Source: Streptococcus equinus (GTDB lineage: Bacteria; Bacillota; Bacilli; Lactobacillales; Streptococcaceae). From it: a stretch of DNA of 64,000 nt. The first letter of the stretch is position 1, and each line of letters begins with the position of its first letter. Below, in pieces: positions 32,058 through 41,439 of the stretch. A program made the translations under genes and the position numbers. The DNA is taken from assembly GCF_900101445.1 (NCBI RefSeq), contig NZ_FNKE01000001.1, forward strand, positions 1-64,000, in the 5' to 3' direction. The notes beneath the pieces are model-generated. The model made no database searches and was not told the origin of the DNA. It saw only the letters and a list, made by a program, of their open reading frames with translations.

Positions 32058-33413
32058 ATGCGAAAAATTCTAACTGCTGATATCTTAACCCCCATTCTTG
32101 CTTATATGCGAGTTCAGGGCGAGCATAAGGTTATTCTTGAATCAATTCCACGAGAAAAAGAGAATGCGCGTTTTTCAATCGTGGCATACAATCCGGTCTT
32201 TGAAATCAAATATGAAAATGGTCAACTGACAGAAAATGGTCAAGTTATTGCTGGTGACCCGCTTGACTACCTTAATCAAGTAACAGTCAAAGGAGCTAGT
32301 AGTGATTTGCCATTTGGTGGCGGCGCAATTGGTTTTGTTGGCTATGACATGATTGGGCTTTATGAAAATATTGGTGAGATTCCAGAAGATACCATTGGAA
32401 CGCCAGATATGCATTTCTTTGTTTACGAGTCTTATCTGATTTTTGACCACAAGACTGAAAAAGTCTACGTGGTGGAAGATAATATTTACAGCAAACGAGA
32501 TAACGATGCAACGCGCCAAGCACTTGGCAAGGTTGTCAAAGATTTGCAGACGCAAGCACCAAATGAATTTAGTCCACAAAATCTTCATCCTTTGACTTTT
32601 GATAATCACATTGAAAAGGCAGCTTTTGAAGAGATGGTTGCTAGGGCTAAGAAGTTGATTCGTCAAGGAGATATGTTCCAATGCGTGCTGAGCCAACGTT
32701 TTTCAAGTCCATTTGACGGAGACCCGCTTGATTATTATCGTAATTTGCGCGTGACTAATCCATCAAATTATCTTTATTTCTATGATTTTGGTGATTATCA
32801 GATTATCGGTGCTAGTCCAGAAAGTCTGGTTTCTGTGAAAAATGGTGAAGTGACCACTAATCCAATTGCAGGGACTCGTCCAAGAGGTGCCGATGATACT
32901 GAGGATGCTGCGCTAGCTAAAGACTTGCAAGCTGACATTAAAGAAACAGCTGAGCATCGCATGCTAGTTGACCTTGGTCGAAATGATATTGGAAGAATTT
33001 CCCAAAACGGTACGGTCAAGGTAACCAAGTACATGGAAGTAGAATACTTCCGTTACGTCATGCATTTAACCAGCGTGGTGAAGGGGCAGTTGCTAGCAGA
33101 TGTGCAGAGTATTGATGCTTTGAAAACGACATTGCCAGCTGGTACGGTCTCTGGCGCACCAAAAATTCGCGCGATGAAGCGCATCTATGAGTTAGAACGT
33201 GAAAAACGAGGCGTCTACGCTGGTGCGATTGGTTATCTTTCGGCGACTGGAGATATGGATTTTGCCATTGCCATTCGCACGATGATTCTCAAAAATCAGA
33301 AGGCTTATGTTCAAGCAGGGGCAGGCATTGTATACGACAGTGTACCAGAAAATGAATTTTACGAAACCATCAATAAAGCCAAAGCCATGACACGGATAGG
33401 GGATAGCAAATGA
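32058..33413 (+). CDS. trpE: Anthranilate synthase component I
   Basis: The 451-aa chorismate-using enzyme makes anthranilate with TrpG. The N-terminal LESIPREKENARFSIVAYNP contains the S-type tryptophan feedback motif region. The C-terminal chorismate-binding domain has MFQCVLSQRFSSPF, IIGASPESLV, NPIAGTRPRGADD, HRMLVDLGRNDIGR and LPAGTVSGAPKIRAM. It is the first gene of trpEGDCFBA behind two T-boxes; gagaggac lies before the ATG. The stop overlaps trpG by 4 bases. Confidence 0.97.
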   Translation: MRKILTADILTPILAYMRVQGEHKVILESIPREKENARFSIVAYNPVFEIKYENGQLTENGQVIAGDPLDYLNQVTVKGASSDLPFGGGAIGFVGYDMIGLYENIGEIPEDTIGTPDMHFFVYESYLIFDHKTEKVYVVEDNIYSKRDNDATRQALGKVVKDLQTQAPNEFSPQNLHPLTFDNHIEKAAFEEMVARAKKLIRQGDMFQCVLSQRFSSPFDGDPLDYYRNLRVTNPSNYLYFYDFGDYQIIGASPESLVSVKNGEVTTNPIAGTRPRGADDTEDAALAKDLQADIKETAEHRMLVDLGRNDIGRISQNGTVKVTKYMEVEYFRYVMHLTSVVKGQLLADVQSIDALKTTLPAGTVSGAPKIRAMKRIYELEREKRGVYAGAIGYLSATGDMDFAIAIRTMILKNQKAYVQAGAGIVYDSVPENEFYETINKAKAMTRIGDSK

Positions 33414-33979
33414 TTTTATTAATTGATAATTACGATTCTTTTACCTATAACCTAGCGCAATACCTTGGGACTTTTGCCGAAGTTAAGGTCTTGCGAAATG
33501 ATGCTGACGCATTAGAAGAAGTAGCCAAAGAGGCTTCTGCCATTGTTTTATCACCAGGTCCAGGTTGGCCGGCTGACGCTGGAAAAATGGAAGAGGTGAT
33601 TCAAGCTTTTGCTGGTAAAAAGCCAATGCTAGGAATTTGTCTGGGACATCAGGCTATTGCTGAAAGTTTTGGTGGCAAGCTTGGTTTGGCTAAAAATGTC
33701 ATGCACGGTAAGCAAAGCAATATTGATGTTCTTAGCCAATCACCTATTTTTGCAGGGCTTGCTAAAAATATGCCAATCATGCGTTACCATTCGATTGTTG
33801 TGACAGACATGCCAGAAGATTTTGAGGTAACTGCCAAAACAACTGATGACCAAGAAATTATGGCTATCCAGCATAAACAGTTACCGATTTATGGCCTTCA
33901 ATTTCACCCAGAAAGTATTGGGTCACCAGATGGTCTTAAGATGATTGAAAACTTTGTACGATTAGTTGTTGAAAAGTAA
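33410..33979 (+). CDS. trpG: Anthranilate synthase component II (glutamine amidotransferase)
   Basis: This 189-aa class I amidotransferase supplies ammonia to TrpE. It has LSPGPGWPADAG (oxyanion region), catalytic Cys77 in MLGICLGHQAIAESFGG and the His/Glu pair in LQFHPESIGSPDG. It could also serve 4-amino-4-deoxychorismate synthase in organisms with one shared subunit. It overlaps trpE by ATGA. trpD follows after 15 bases. Confidence 0.97.
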   Translation: MILLIDNYDSFTYNLAQYLGTFAEVKVLRNDADALEEVAKEASAIVLSPGPGWPADAGKMEEVIQAFAGKKPMLGICLGHQAIAESFGGKLGLAKNVMHGKQSNIDVLSQSPIFAGLAKNMPIMRYHSIVVTDMPEDFEVTAKTTDDQEIMAIQHKQLPIYGLQFHPESIGSPDGLKMIENFVRLVVEK

Positions 33980-33994
33980 AGCGAGGGATGGACA

Positions 33995-34999
33995 ATGAAA
34001 GAACTCTTTAACCAAATTGCAAATAAGGAAGATTTATCAGAAGAACAAGTTGAAAGTTTATTTGATAGTATCTTAAATAACTCGATTTCAGAAAGTGAGA
34101 TTGCTGCCTTTTTGATGGGACTCAAAGTGAAAGGTGAAACACCTTCAGAGATTACTGGGATTGTACGAGCTTTGAAAAGTCACGCTGTTGATTTACCGCA
34201 GGATTTTGGGGATGCTATGTGTAACTGCGGAACAGGTGGTGACCAGTCTTATAGCTTTAACATTTCAACAACAGCTTGCTTTATTCTAGCAGCAGGTGGT
34301 ATTCGTATTGCCAAAGGTGGTAATCGTTCGGTGTCATCAAAATCAGGCTCTGCTGATGTTCTTGAAGCTTTGGGTATTAATATTGCTGCTTCACCAGCGA
34401 CATTATCAAAAGCTCTTGATGAGGTTGGACTCGCCTTTGTCTTTGCGCAAACCATGCACCCAGCCATGCGTTTTATCGGTCCTGCACGTAAAACACTTGG
34501 AATTCCAACTATTATGAATATTGTTGGTCCATTGGCAAATCCTCTTGACCTTGAAACGCAGTTGATGGGCTTGTATCGGGCAGACCTCCAAGAAACAGCA
34601 GCACAAGTCATGCAAAAATTAGGCCGTAAACGTGCCATTATCGTCACAGGTCCAAATAACATGGATGAAGCAGCTCTTTACGGCAAAAATACTTATACAT
34701 TGTTAGAAGACGGTCAAATCACTCAACACAGCTTTACTTACAAAGACCTTGGCATGCCAAGAGTTGAGTTAGATGACATTGTTGGCGGTGATGCTAAGCA
34801 AAATGCAGATATTCTAGTCAGTGTTCTTGAAAATCAGGCTAGTCCATATCTTGAAACAACCGTGTTAAATGCTGGCCTTGGGTTTTATGCTAACGGTAAA
34901 GTCGATAGTCTAGCAGAAGGGATTGACCTTGCTCGTCAATTAATTGCGGATGGTTCTGCTCTTGCTAAACTTCATCAATTGCAAGAGGTACAAGTATGA
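33995..34999 (+). CDS. trpD: Anthranilate phosphoribosyltransferase
   Basis: The 334-aa enzyme joins anthranilate and PRPP. Signatures are CGTGGDQSYSFNISTTACF (about residues 77-95), KGGNRSVSSKSGSADVLEALG and MHPAMRFIGPARKTLGIPTIMNIVGPLANP. The length is normal. Its stop overlaps the trpC start by 4 bases. Confidence 0.97.
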   Translation: MKELFNQIANKEDLSEEQVESLFDSILNNSISESEIAAFLMGLKVKGETPSEITGIVRALKSHAVDLPQDFGDAMCNCGTGGDQSYSFNISTTACFILAAGGIRIAKGGNRSVSSKSGSADVLEALGINIAASPATLSKALDEVGLAFVFAQTMHPAMRFIGPARKTLGIPTIMNIVGPLANPLDLETQLMGLYRADLQETAAQVMQKLGRKRAIIVTGPNNMDEAALYGKNTYTLLEDGQITQHSFTYKDLGMPRVELDDIVGGDAKQNADILVSVLENQASPYLETTVLNAGLGFYANGKVDSLAEGIDLARQLIADGSALAKLHQLQEVQV

Positions 35000-35763
35000 G
35001 TAAAGAATTTTTACAAACCATTTTAAAGCAAAAAGAAAAAGAAGTTGCCTCTCTAGAACTTGAGCCACTGCAGCCTCTTCGTGAGACTTATAAACTCTAC
35101 GATTACCTTAAAAATAATGCGAATAAGCTGCAAATTATTGCTGAGGTAAAAAAAGCCAGTCCCAGTCTTGGTGACATTAACCTTGAAGTTGATATTGTCA
35201 AGCAAGCCAAAACTTACCAAGATAGCGGCGCAGTGATGATTTCTGTTTTGACTGACCCTTTCTTTTTCAAGGGGAACATTGATTATCTTCGTCAGATTTC
35301 AAATCAAGTAAAAATTCCAACCCTAGCAAAAGATTTTATCATCGATGAAAAACAGATTATTCGTAGTCGAAATGCAGGAGCAACTGTTATTTTACTGATT
35401 GTGGCAGCTCTTTCTGAGACGCGTTTGAAAGAACTTTATGACTTTGCCACAGGATTAGGATTAGAAGTTCTACTTGAAACGCATAACTTAGCAGAGTTAG
35501 AAGTGGCTCATCGCATTGGCGCTAAGATTATCGGCGTTAACAATCGTAACTTGGTGACCTTTAAAACGGATATCAATACAAGCTTGGAGTTATCAACCGC
35601 ATTTAAAGAAGGTCCTGTTTATATTTCAGAGTCAGCTATTTTTACCAAAGAAGATGCTGAGCTCGTTGCTCCATTTTTCAATGGCATTTTGGTTGGTACG
35701 GCTTTAATGACTGCTGAAAATGTAGCCGAAAAAGTGAAGGAGTTGCAAATTGACAAAGGTTAA
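34996..35763 (+). CDS. trpC: Indole-3-glycerol phosphate synthase
   Basis: The 255-aa TIM-barrel enzyme has the family motifs [15 protein letters not shown] (residues 48-62), [47 protein letters not shown] and YISESAIFT. It overlaps trpD at the start and trpF at the end (14 bases). Confidence 0.97.
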   Translation: MSKEFLQTILKQKEKEVASLELEPLQPLRETYKLYDYLKNNANKLQIIAEVKKASPSLGDINLEVDIVKQAKTYQDSGAVMISVLTDPFFFKGNIDYLRQISNQVKIPTLAKDFIIDEKQIIRSRNAGATVILLIVAALSETRLKELYDFATGLGLEVLLETHNLAELEVAHRIGAKIIGVNNRNLVTFKTDINTSLELSTAFKEGPVYISESAIFTKEDAELVAPFFNGILVGTALMTAENVAEKVKELQIDKG

Positions 35764-36331
35764 AATTTGCGGACTTTCAACCAAAGAAGCTGTTGAACAA
35801 GCGGTTAAAAGCGGAGCTGATTATATTGGTTTCGTCTTTGCCAAAAGTAAACGTCAAGTCGGCATAAAACAAGCTAGCCATTTAGCTCAGTTGATTCCAG
35901 AAACTGTCCAAAAAGTGGGTGTTTTTGTAAGTCCGACTCTCTTGGAACTTCAAGAAGCAATTAGCCAAGTGCCTCTTGATCTGGTGCAAATTCACGGAGA
36001 ATTTGCGGACGAGGACTTTGACAAAATTGGAGTTCCAAGTATTCGTGCCATTCCTGTCCAAAAAACACTGGGAGAAATTCATACTAAAGCGGATTTTCTA
36101 TTATTTGACGCCCCCCTAGCTGGTTCCGGAAAGACATTTGATTGGGATCTGCTAAAAGATACTAAAATTGCGAAGCCATATTTTTTAGCAGGTGGATTGA
36201 CTGTCGATAATGTCGGACAAGCTATAACTTTCTTTCGACCCTACGCTATTGATGTTTCTTCTGGTGTTGAGACGGATGGTAAAAAAGATTTATTGAAGAT
36301 TATGAGATTTATAGAAAGTGTGAAAAAATGA
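35750..36331 (+). CDS. trpF: Phosphoribosylanthranilate isomerase
   Basis: The 193-aa TIM-barrel enzyme has [16 protein letters not shown] with catalytic Cys (residue 7), [39 protein letters not shown] with catalytic Asp, [10 protein letters not shown] and IDVSSGVE. It starts with TTG at 35750, inside the end of trpC, preceded by aaggag. It overlaps trpB by 4 bases. Confidence 0.96.
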   Translation: MTKVKICGLSTKEAVEQAVKSGADYIGFVFAKSKRQVGIKQASHLAQLIPETVQKVGVFVSPTLLELQEAISQVPLDLVQIHGEFADEDFDKIGVPSIRAIPVQKTLGEIHTKADFLLFDAPLAGSGKTFDWDLLKDTKIAKPYFLAGGLTVDNVGQAITFFRPYAIDVSSGVETDGKKDLLKIMRFIESVKK

Positions 36332-37530
36332 GCTATAACCAACCAGATACTAATGGATTTTATGGAAAATTTGGTGGACAATTTGTCCCAGAAACGCTGA
36401 TGACGGCTGTTATTGAACTTGATAAAGCTTATCGCGAAGCAAAAGCTGACCCAAGTTTTCAAGCTGAACTTGATGAACTGCTTAAAAATTATGTTGGTCG
36501 TGAAACACCGCTTTACTACGCAGAGCGCCTAACTAAGCATATCGGTGGTGCTAAGATTTACCTTAAACGTGAAGACCTTAACCACACTGGTGCTCACAAA
36601 ATCAACAACGCCCTTGGGCAAGTTCTTCTTGCAAAACGCATGGGTAAAAAGAAAATCATTGCCGAAACTGGAGCCGGTCAACACGGTGTGGCAACAGCGA
36701 CAGCAGCTGCACTTTTTGATATGGAATGTACCATTTACATGGGTGAGGAAGATGTCAAACGTCAAGCTCTCAATGTTTTTCGTATGGAGCTGCTTGGTGC
36801 TAAAGTACACGCCGTCACAGATGGTTCACGTGTTTTGAAAGACGCTGTTAATGCTGCTCTTCGCGCGTGGGTAGCAAATATCGAAGACACTCACTATATT
36901 ATGGGGTCAGCTCTTGGACCTGCACCATTTCCTGAAATCGTGCGTGACTTCCAATCAGTCATTGGTAAAGAAGCTAAAAAACAATACGCAGAAATCTCAG
37001 GTGGCAAACTACCAGATGCTGTTCTAGCTTGTATCGGTGGTGGCTCAAATGCAATCGGACTCTTTTATCCATTTGTTGAAGACGAATCTGTTGCCCTTTA
37101 TGGTGCCGAAGCTGCAGGACATGGTCTTGATACTGAAGAACACGCAGCAACTTTTGCCAAAGGTCGCCCAGGCATCTTGCATGGAGCTTTGATGAATGTT
37201 CTCCAAGACCGTCACGGACAAATCATGGAAGCTTTCTCAATTTCAGCAGGTCTTGATTACCCTGGGGTTGGTCCTGAGCACTGTCACTTCCAAGATATCG
37301 GCCGTGCGACATATGATTCAATTACAGATGAAGAAGCACTTGATGCATTTATGCTTTTGTCACGCCTAGAAGGCATTATCCCAGCACTTGAATCAAGTCA
37401 TGCTGTTGCCCTTACTCAAAAAGTGGCTAAAGAACTTGGCCCAGACAAATCAATTATTGTTTGTCTATCAGGACGCGGAGATAAGGATGTTGTTCAAGTA
37501 AAAGAACGTTTGGAAGCAGAAGGGAAGTAA
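36328..37530 (+). CDS. trpB: Tryptophan synthase beta chain
   Basis: The 400-aa PLP enzyme condenses indole and serine. The PLP lysine lies in [19 protein letters not shown] (near residue 90). The glycine-rich phosphate site is [16 protein letters not shown], and [18 protein letters not shown] is also present. The codon bias is stronger than in the neighbours. trpA follows after 3 bases. Confidence 0.98.
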   Translation: MSYNQPDTNGFYGKFGGQFVPETLMTAVIELDKAYREAKADPSFQAELDELLKNYVGRETPLYYAERLTKHIGGAKIYLKREDLNHTGAHKINNALGQVLLAKRMGKKKIIAETGAGQHGVATATAAALFDMECTIYMGEEDVKRQALNVFRMELLGAKVHAVTDGSRVLKDAVNAALRAWVANIEDTHYIMGSALGPAPFPEIVRDFQSVIGKEAKKQYAEISGGKLPDAVLACIGGGSNAIGLFYPFVEDESVALYGAEAAGHGLDTEEHAATFAKGRPGILHGALMNVLQDRHGQIMEAFSISAGLDYPGVGPEHCHFQDIGRATYDSITDEEALDAFMLLSRLEGIIPALESSHAVALTQKVAKELGPDKSIIVCLSGRGDKDVVQVKERLEAEGK

Positions 37531-37533
37531 ACG

Positions 37534-38316
37534 ATGACTAAGACACTTACAAAACATCTTCAAGAAATTAAAGCTAGCGGCAAAGGAATTTTTGTTCCTT
37601 ACATCATGGCAGGTGACCATGATAAAGGACTTGATGGTTTATTTGAGACTATTGATTTATTGGAAAATAGCGGAGCTTCTGCCATTGAAGTGGGAATTCC
37701 ATGGTCTGACCCCGTCGCTGATGGCCCAGTTATTGAATTAGCTGGCCAAAGAAGTCTTGCTAAAGGCGTTAATTTGACTGCGATTGTTGAAAAATTACAA
37801 GAAAAAACAGTTGAAGTGCCTTTGGTCATCATGACTTACATCAATCCCGTTTACCAATACGGCATTGAAAAATTTGTTAAAGATTTGGCCAATACCTCTG
37901 TTAAAGGTTTGATTATTCCTGATTTGCCACATGAGCATGAAAATCTTATCAAACCATATCTTGATAATACAGATATCGCTCTTGTTCCATTGGTCAGCTT
38001 GACTACTGGCATTGAACGCCAAAAGACTTTGTGTCAAAATGCTGAAGGTTTCATCTATGCAGTTGCAATCAATGGTGTTACAGGTAAAACTGGCAATTAC
38101 CGAGATGATTTGGATAAACATTTAGCAAATCTTGAAGTTGTTGCTGACATTCCAGTATTAACAGGATTTGGAGTGTCAACAAAAGCTGATATCGAGCGTT
38201 TTAATAAGGTGTCAGATGGCGTTATTGTTGGAACTAAAATTGTTCGAGATTTACACGAAGGTAAAGCAGACGACGTCGCAGCATTTGTAACATACGGCTC
38301 AAATTATCAAAAATAG
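37534..38316 (+). CDS. trpA: Tryptophan synthase alpha chain
   Basis: The 260-aa TIM-barrel lyase yields indole from indole-glycerol phosphate. It has [14 protein letters not shown], the catalytic Glu in [20 protein letters not shown], catalytic Asp in [13 protein letters not shown], and the glycine-rich [14 protein letters not shown]. It is the last gene of the operon, which ends at a terminator 3 bases after the stop. Confidence 0.97.
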   Translation: MTKTLTKHLQEIKASGKGIFVPYIMAGDHDKGLDGLFETIDLLENSGASAIEVGIPWSDPVADGPVIELAGQRSLAKGVNLTAIVEKLQEKTVEVPLVIMTYINPVYQYGIEKFVKDLANTSVKGLIIPDLPHEHENLIKPYLDNTDIALVPLVSLTTGIERQKTLCQNAEGFIYAVAINGVTGKTGNYRDDLDKHLANLEVVADIPVLTGFGVSTKADIERFNKVSDGVIVGTKIVRDLHEGKADDVAAFVTYGSNYQK

Positions 38317-38318
38317 AA

Positions 38319-38347
38319 GAAAACCACTCGATTGAGTGGTTTTTATG
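38319..38347. terminator. Terminator between trpA and mntH (convergent)
   Basis: The stem aaaaccactc/gagtggtttt with a gatt loop is flanked by A/T-rich runs. It can serve trpA and the convergent mntH gene. Confidence 0.88.
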
Positions 38348-38351
38348 ATAT

Positions 38352-39692
38352 TTAAAACAAATCAACAATTAATTTTAAATTTAGGACGGTTAAGATAACG
38401 GCGACAAGGTATCCTAAAATGGTATTCCATTTGCTATTTACAAAGTCTCCCATAATTTTGCGATTTGATGTGAAGTAAACCAAAGGGAAAATGGAGAATG
38501 GTAGTGCCAGCGAAAGGAAAACTTGTGAGTAAACAATCAGTTGGTCAAGGACACTTTCTTGACTACCATAGAGAGTAGCGATGATTAAAACTGGAGCTAA
38601 CGCAGCTAATCGTGTGACCAGTCTGATAAGCCATTGTGGCAAGCGTAATTTTAAGAATCCTTCCATAACGATTTGCCCTGTTAGGGTTCCAGTGATGGTT
38701 GAGTTCTGCCCGCTAGCTAATAAGGCAACAGCAAATAAAGTTGATAGTGCTGCGCTTGCGACACTTCCTGCGATATTTGAATCTTGAAGAGCTTCATACA
38801 TTTGTGAAAAAGCGTTGATTTCATTGGCATGCCCATAAAAAAGCGAAGCTCCCAAGATAAGAAGAAGTGAGTTAACCACAAAGGCTACCGTCAGTTGAAT
38901 ATTGGAATCCCAAGTCATAAAACGAACGGCTTGTTTAATGGATTTTTGGCTAGAGTAATCAATCTTACGAGTCTGTGAAATTGATGAATGAAGATAAAGA
39001 TTGTGTGGCATAACCGTAGCACCGATAATCCCTAAAGCCAGCGTTAGCTTACTATTTACACCGCTCTGATGCAAATCGATAATCGATGGATGTGGGATAT
39101 AGCCCTGTAAAATGCCTGCAAGATTTGGTTTTGACAGCAAGACCAAGTAAAGAAAAATAATCAAAATCGTTGCAATCAAAGTTGAAACCAAAGCTTCAAT
39201 CTTGCGAAAGCCAAGCTTCATCAAGGATAACAGGATAAACACATCCAAAATAGTAATTAAAATCGAAAACAGCAAGGACCAGCCAAAGAGCAGGTGCAGT
39301 GCAATCCCAGAGCCGATAACTTCAGCCAAGTCGGTTGCCATCAAGGCTAACTCGATGATGACAAATAAAAGATAGCGTAATTTTTTTGGCAAATGAGCAG
39401 CAGTTGCTTGCGCCAAATCCTTTCGCGTTACGATTCCTAATTTCCCCGCCATTTGCTGTAGTTGCATCGCAATCAAAGACGATATCAGTACAACTGATAA
39501 AAGAAGATATTTATAAGTTGCCCCACCGACAACACTAGTAATCCAGTTACCAGGGTCCATGTAACCAACAGCTACTAAAGCTCCTGGTCCAATAAAGGCT
39601 CGAAGTGTTCGCCAAAATGAGGCATTTTTTGGAACAGCGATACTTTGATTGACCTCACTAAGTGATTTTTGAGAAGTAACAATAGTTTCCAA
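38352..39692 (-). CDS. mntH: Nramp-family divalent metal transporter MntH
   Basis: This 446-aa proton-coupled Mn2+/Fe2+ importer has eleven membrane helices. The metal-binding motif on helix 1 is [11 protein letters not shown] (DPGN) and helix 6 has [14 protein letters not shown] (MPH), both intact. The start is a TTG at 39692 behind gaggg with 6-base spacing. The -10 is TATAAT at 39730-39735 and a direct repeat lies upstream. It is monocistronic and convergent with trpA. Confidence 0.95.
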   Translation of the reverse strand: METIVTSQKSLSEVNQSIAVPKNASFWRTLRAFIGPGALVAVGYMDPGNWITSVVGGATYKYLLLSVVLISSLIAMQLQQMAGKLGIVTRKDLAQATAAHLPKKLRYLLFVIIELALMATDLAEVIGSGIALHLLFGWSLLFSILITILDVFILLSLMKLGFRKIEALVSTLIATILIIFLYLVLLSKPNLAGILQGYIPHPSIIDLHQSGVNSKLTLALGIIGATVMPHNLYLHSSISQTRKIDYSSQKSIKQAVRFMTWDSNIQLTVAFVVNSLLLILGASLFYGHANEINAFSQMYEALQDSNIAGSVASAALSTLFAVALLASGQNSTITGTLTGQIVMEGFLKLRLPQWLIRLVTRLAALAPVLIIATLYGSQESVLDQLIVYSQVFLSLALPFSIFPLVYFTSNRKIMGDFVNSKWNTILGYLVAVILTVLNLKLIVDLF

Positions 39693-39729
39693 AAGCAGCC
39701 CTCTTTTCTAAAACTCTTATTTAAGGCCT

Positions 39730-39778
39730 ATTATAGCAGAAGAATTTTAAAAATAAAGTATTTTTAACTATATTTAAC
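39730..39778 (-). promoter_or_regulatory. mntH promoter with upstream direct repeat
   Basis: On the minus strand the -10 TATAAT (39730-39735) has a weak -35 CTTTAT (39753-39758). Immediately upstream, GTTAAA-tata-GTTAAA (39763-39778) is a direct repeat with 10-bp period. It does not match the MntR/SloR palindrome that I know; its binding partner is unknown. Confidence 0.45.
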
Positions 39779-39785
39779 AAAAAAA

Positions 39786-40436
39786 TTAAGTGTGCTTAAA
39801 AAACACAACCAAAAGATAGCCTAAAAATAGAAAAGGAACAAAGGGAATGCGTTTATTTTTATAAAAAAGACAATACAGAATTCCCATTAAAGAACCCAGT
39901 TCAATAATCCACAAAATGCTTTCTAAATCAAGAAAAAGACTCAAATTGGCTAGGTAGAAAAAATCACCGCTACCGATTTTTATGTCAAAGAGCTCAGCTA
40001 TGATGCCAAGTAACAGAAGAATAATGCTTACCGTATTAAGGGGAAGAAAAAGGAGTAAAGAAGCACTAGGCAGTAACCAGATTAATAGAGGAAAGGATTG
40101 GTATTTTAAATCATACAGACTAAGCGTCATGCTAAAAAAGAAAATAAAGAGAGTAGCTGGTCTAATAACTTCGTGGTAGCAAAGAGCAGTTGAAAGTCCG
40201 CAGACAAATTCAAAAATGCCATACCATAAAGGAATTTTACTTTTACAAAAATGGCAGCGAGAACGGTTAAAAATCTGAGAAAAAACTGGAATCATGTCCA
40301 GCGGTCTCAGCGGTTTACCACAGGCATTACAATGACTAGCAGGAAATAAAATAGATTCCTTTGGAAAGCGATCAACAACTAATCCGATAAATGAAGCCAG
40401 CGATGCTCCAAGAAAAAAGAATAATAAAGTGTCCAT
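39786..40436 (-). CDS. Type IV prepilin peptidase (competence ComC/PilD type)
   Basis: This 216-aa membrane aspartyl protease processes prepilins of the competence pseudopilus. The N-terminal zinc-type cysteines are CNACGKPLRPLDMIPVFS and CHFCKSKIP. Six to seven helices follow. The active-site aspartates are in SLYDLKYQSFP and KIGSGDFFYL (GxGD type). The length is typical of the Gram-positive form. A cin-box lies 7 bases before the ATG, so it should be expressed in the ComX late-competence phase. Confidence 0.93.
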   Translation of the reverse strand: MDTLLFFFLGASLASFIGLVVDRFPKESILFPASHCNACGKPLRPLDMIPVFSQIFNRSRCHFCKSKIPLWYGIFEFVCGLSTALCYHEVIRPATLFIFFFSMTLSLYDLKYQSFPLLIWLLPSASLLLFLPLNTVSIILLLLGIIAELFDIKIGSGDFFYLANLSLFLDLESILWIIELGSLMGILYCLFYKNKRIPFVPFLFLGYLLVVFFKHT

Positions 40437-40443
40437 ACCTTAT

Positions 40444-40451
40444 TATTCGAA
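40444..40451 (-). promoter_or_regulatory. cin-box (ComX/SigX promoter)
   Basis: On the minus strand TTCGAATA, one base from the consensus TACGAATA, follows a T-rich tract as in known cin-box promoters. It ends 7 bases before the prepilin peptidase ATG. Confidence 0.75.
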
Positions 40452-40481
40452 AAAATTTTTTAAAATTTGTGAGCATATTAT

Positions 40482-40510
40482 TTGCAGCTTATTTAGAATT
40501 ATTCTAAAAT
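40482..40510 (+). promoter_or_regulatory. dpr promoter with perfect PerR box
   Basis: TTGCAG (40482-40487), 17 bp, TAAAAT (40505-40510). The spacer and -10 are covered by TTAGAATTATTCTAA (40493-40507), a perfect 7-1-7 palindrome that fits the streptococcal PerR box. Metal-bound PerR should repress and peroxide should relieve. Confidence 0.88.
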
Positions 40511-40574
40511 AGAAGCATAAAGAAAAGGAAAATATTCCTAGAACAACTGATTATTTTTTTAGAGGAGGTCGCTT

Positions 40575-41099
40575 ATGACTCAAACAATGACTGAAACTAT
40601 TTACGCATCTGTAACACATAACATTTCACAAAATACAAAAAACGCTAAAACAAAGGCTGTGCTTAATCAAGCAGTAGCAGATCTTTCAAAAGCTGCTTCA
40701 ATCGTTCACCAAATCCACTGGTACATGCGTGGTGCTGGATTCTTCTACCTTCACCCAAAAATGGATGAATTGATGGACGGACTTAACGCTAACTTGGATG
40801 AAATCAGCGAACGTTTGATTACAATCGGTGGCGCACCATTCTCTACACTTAAAGAATTCGATGAAAATTCTAAACTAGAAGAAACTGCTGGTTCATTTGA
40901 TAAGACAATGGACGAAAATCTTGCTCGTTTGGTTGAAGTTTACACTTACCTTACAGCTCTTTACCAAGTCGGTCTTGATGTGACTGACGAAGAAGGAGAT
41001 GCTCCATCAAATGACATCTTCACAGCAGCGAAATCTGATGCTGAAAAAACAATTTGGATGCTTCAAGCCGAACGCGGACAAGCTCCAGGACTTAAATAA
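40575..41099 (+). CDS. dpr: Dps-like peroxide resistance protein Dpr
   Basis: This 174-aa ferritin-like protein forms 12-subunit shells that store iron and protect against peroxide. The inter-subunit ferroxidase ligands are visible: His in [12 protein letters not shown], His and Asp in [15 protein letters not shown], and Asp/Glu in [16 protein letters not shown]. The C-terminus is short, without a DNA-binding Lys tail. It is monocistronic, with a PerR-controlled promoter and a terminator. Confidence 0.96.
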   Translation: MTQTMTETIYASVTHNISQNTKNAKTKAVLNQAVADLSKAASIVHQIHWYMRGAGFFYLHPKMDELMDGLNANLDEISERLITIGGAPFSTLKEFDENSKLEETAGSFDKTMDENLARLVEVYTYLTALYQVGLDVTDEEGDAPSNDIFTAAKSDAEKTIWMLQAERGQAPGLK

Positions 41100-41114
41100 T
41101 TAAGAAAAAACGTG

Positions 41115-41143
41115 ATAGTGGGCCGAAAGGTCCACTATTTTTT
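41115..41143 (+). terminator. Terminator after dpr
   Basis: The stem atagtgggcc/ggtccactat (one G-U) with a gaaa loop is followed by a T-run. Confidence 0.9.
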
Positions 41144-41171
41144 CATGAAAACAAATGAAAACGTGAAAATA

Positions 41172-41222
41172 AAGAAAACGATTGCATATCCTATTGAAAA
41201 AGAGTCTTATTTTTGATAAAAT
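41172..41222 (+). promoter_or_regulatory. yqgQ-glcK promoter with cre-like site
   Basis: AAGAAAACGATTGCAT (41172-41187) matches 14 of 16 cre consensus positions (WTGNNARCGNWWWCAW). It is followed by TTGAAA (41194-41199), 17 bp, TAAAAT (41217-41222). The -10 ends 7 bases before the yqgQ ATG, so the transcript is probably leaderless. CcpA control is inference. Confidence 0.55.
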
Positions 41223-41229
41223 GCTTTGT

Positions 41230-41439
41230 ATGAAAACTTTATTTGACGTGCAGCAACTGTTGAAACGGTTCGGCATTTTTGTCTATATCGGTAAACGTCT
41301 TTATGATATAGAAGTCATGAAACTTGAACTTGAGAAATTGTATGAAAATGGGTTGATTGACAAGGCTGACTACCTGAATGCAGAATTAATTTTGCGTCGC
41401 GAGCACCGTTTAGAAATGGAGAAAGAAAATAATGACTAA
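41230..41439 (+). CDS. YqgQ family protein (DUF910)
   Basis: The 69-aa helical protein (MKTLFDVQQLLKRFGIFVYIGKR...) belongs to the small YqgQ family. It is always found just upstream of glucokinase in this group and may bind nucleic acid; the function is unknown. The start is the ATG at 41230, without a Shine-Dalgarno and 7 bases after the -10. The frame overlaps glcK by 8 bases, and the glcK ribosome binding site lies inside it. Confidence 0.85.
   Translation: MKTLFDVQQLLKRFGIFVYIGKRLYDIEVMKLELEKLYENGLIDKADYLNAELILRREHRLEMEKENND

Noticed and set aside
32175..32696. 173-aa open frame opposite trpE
   Set aside because: No promoter or ribosome binding site and no recognisable domain; antisense to a clear trpE.
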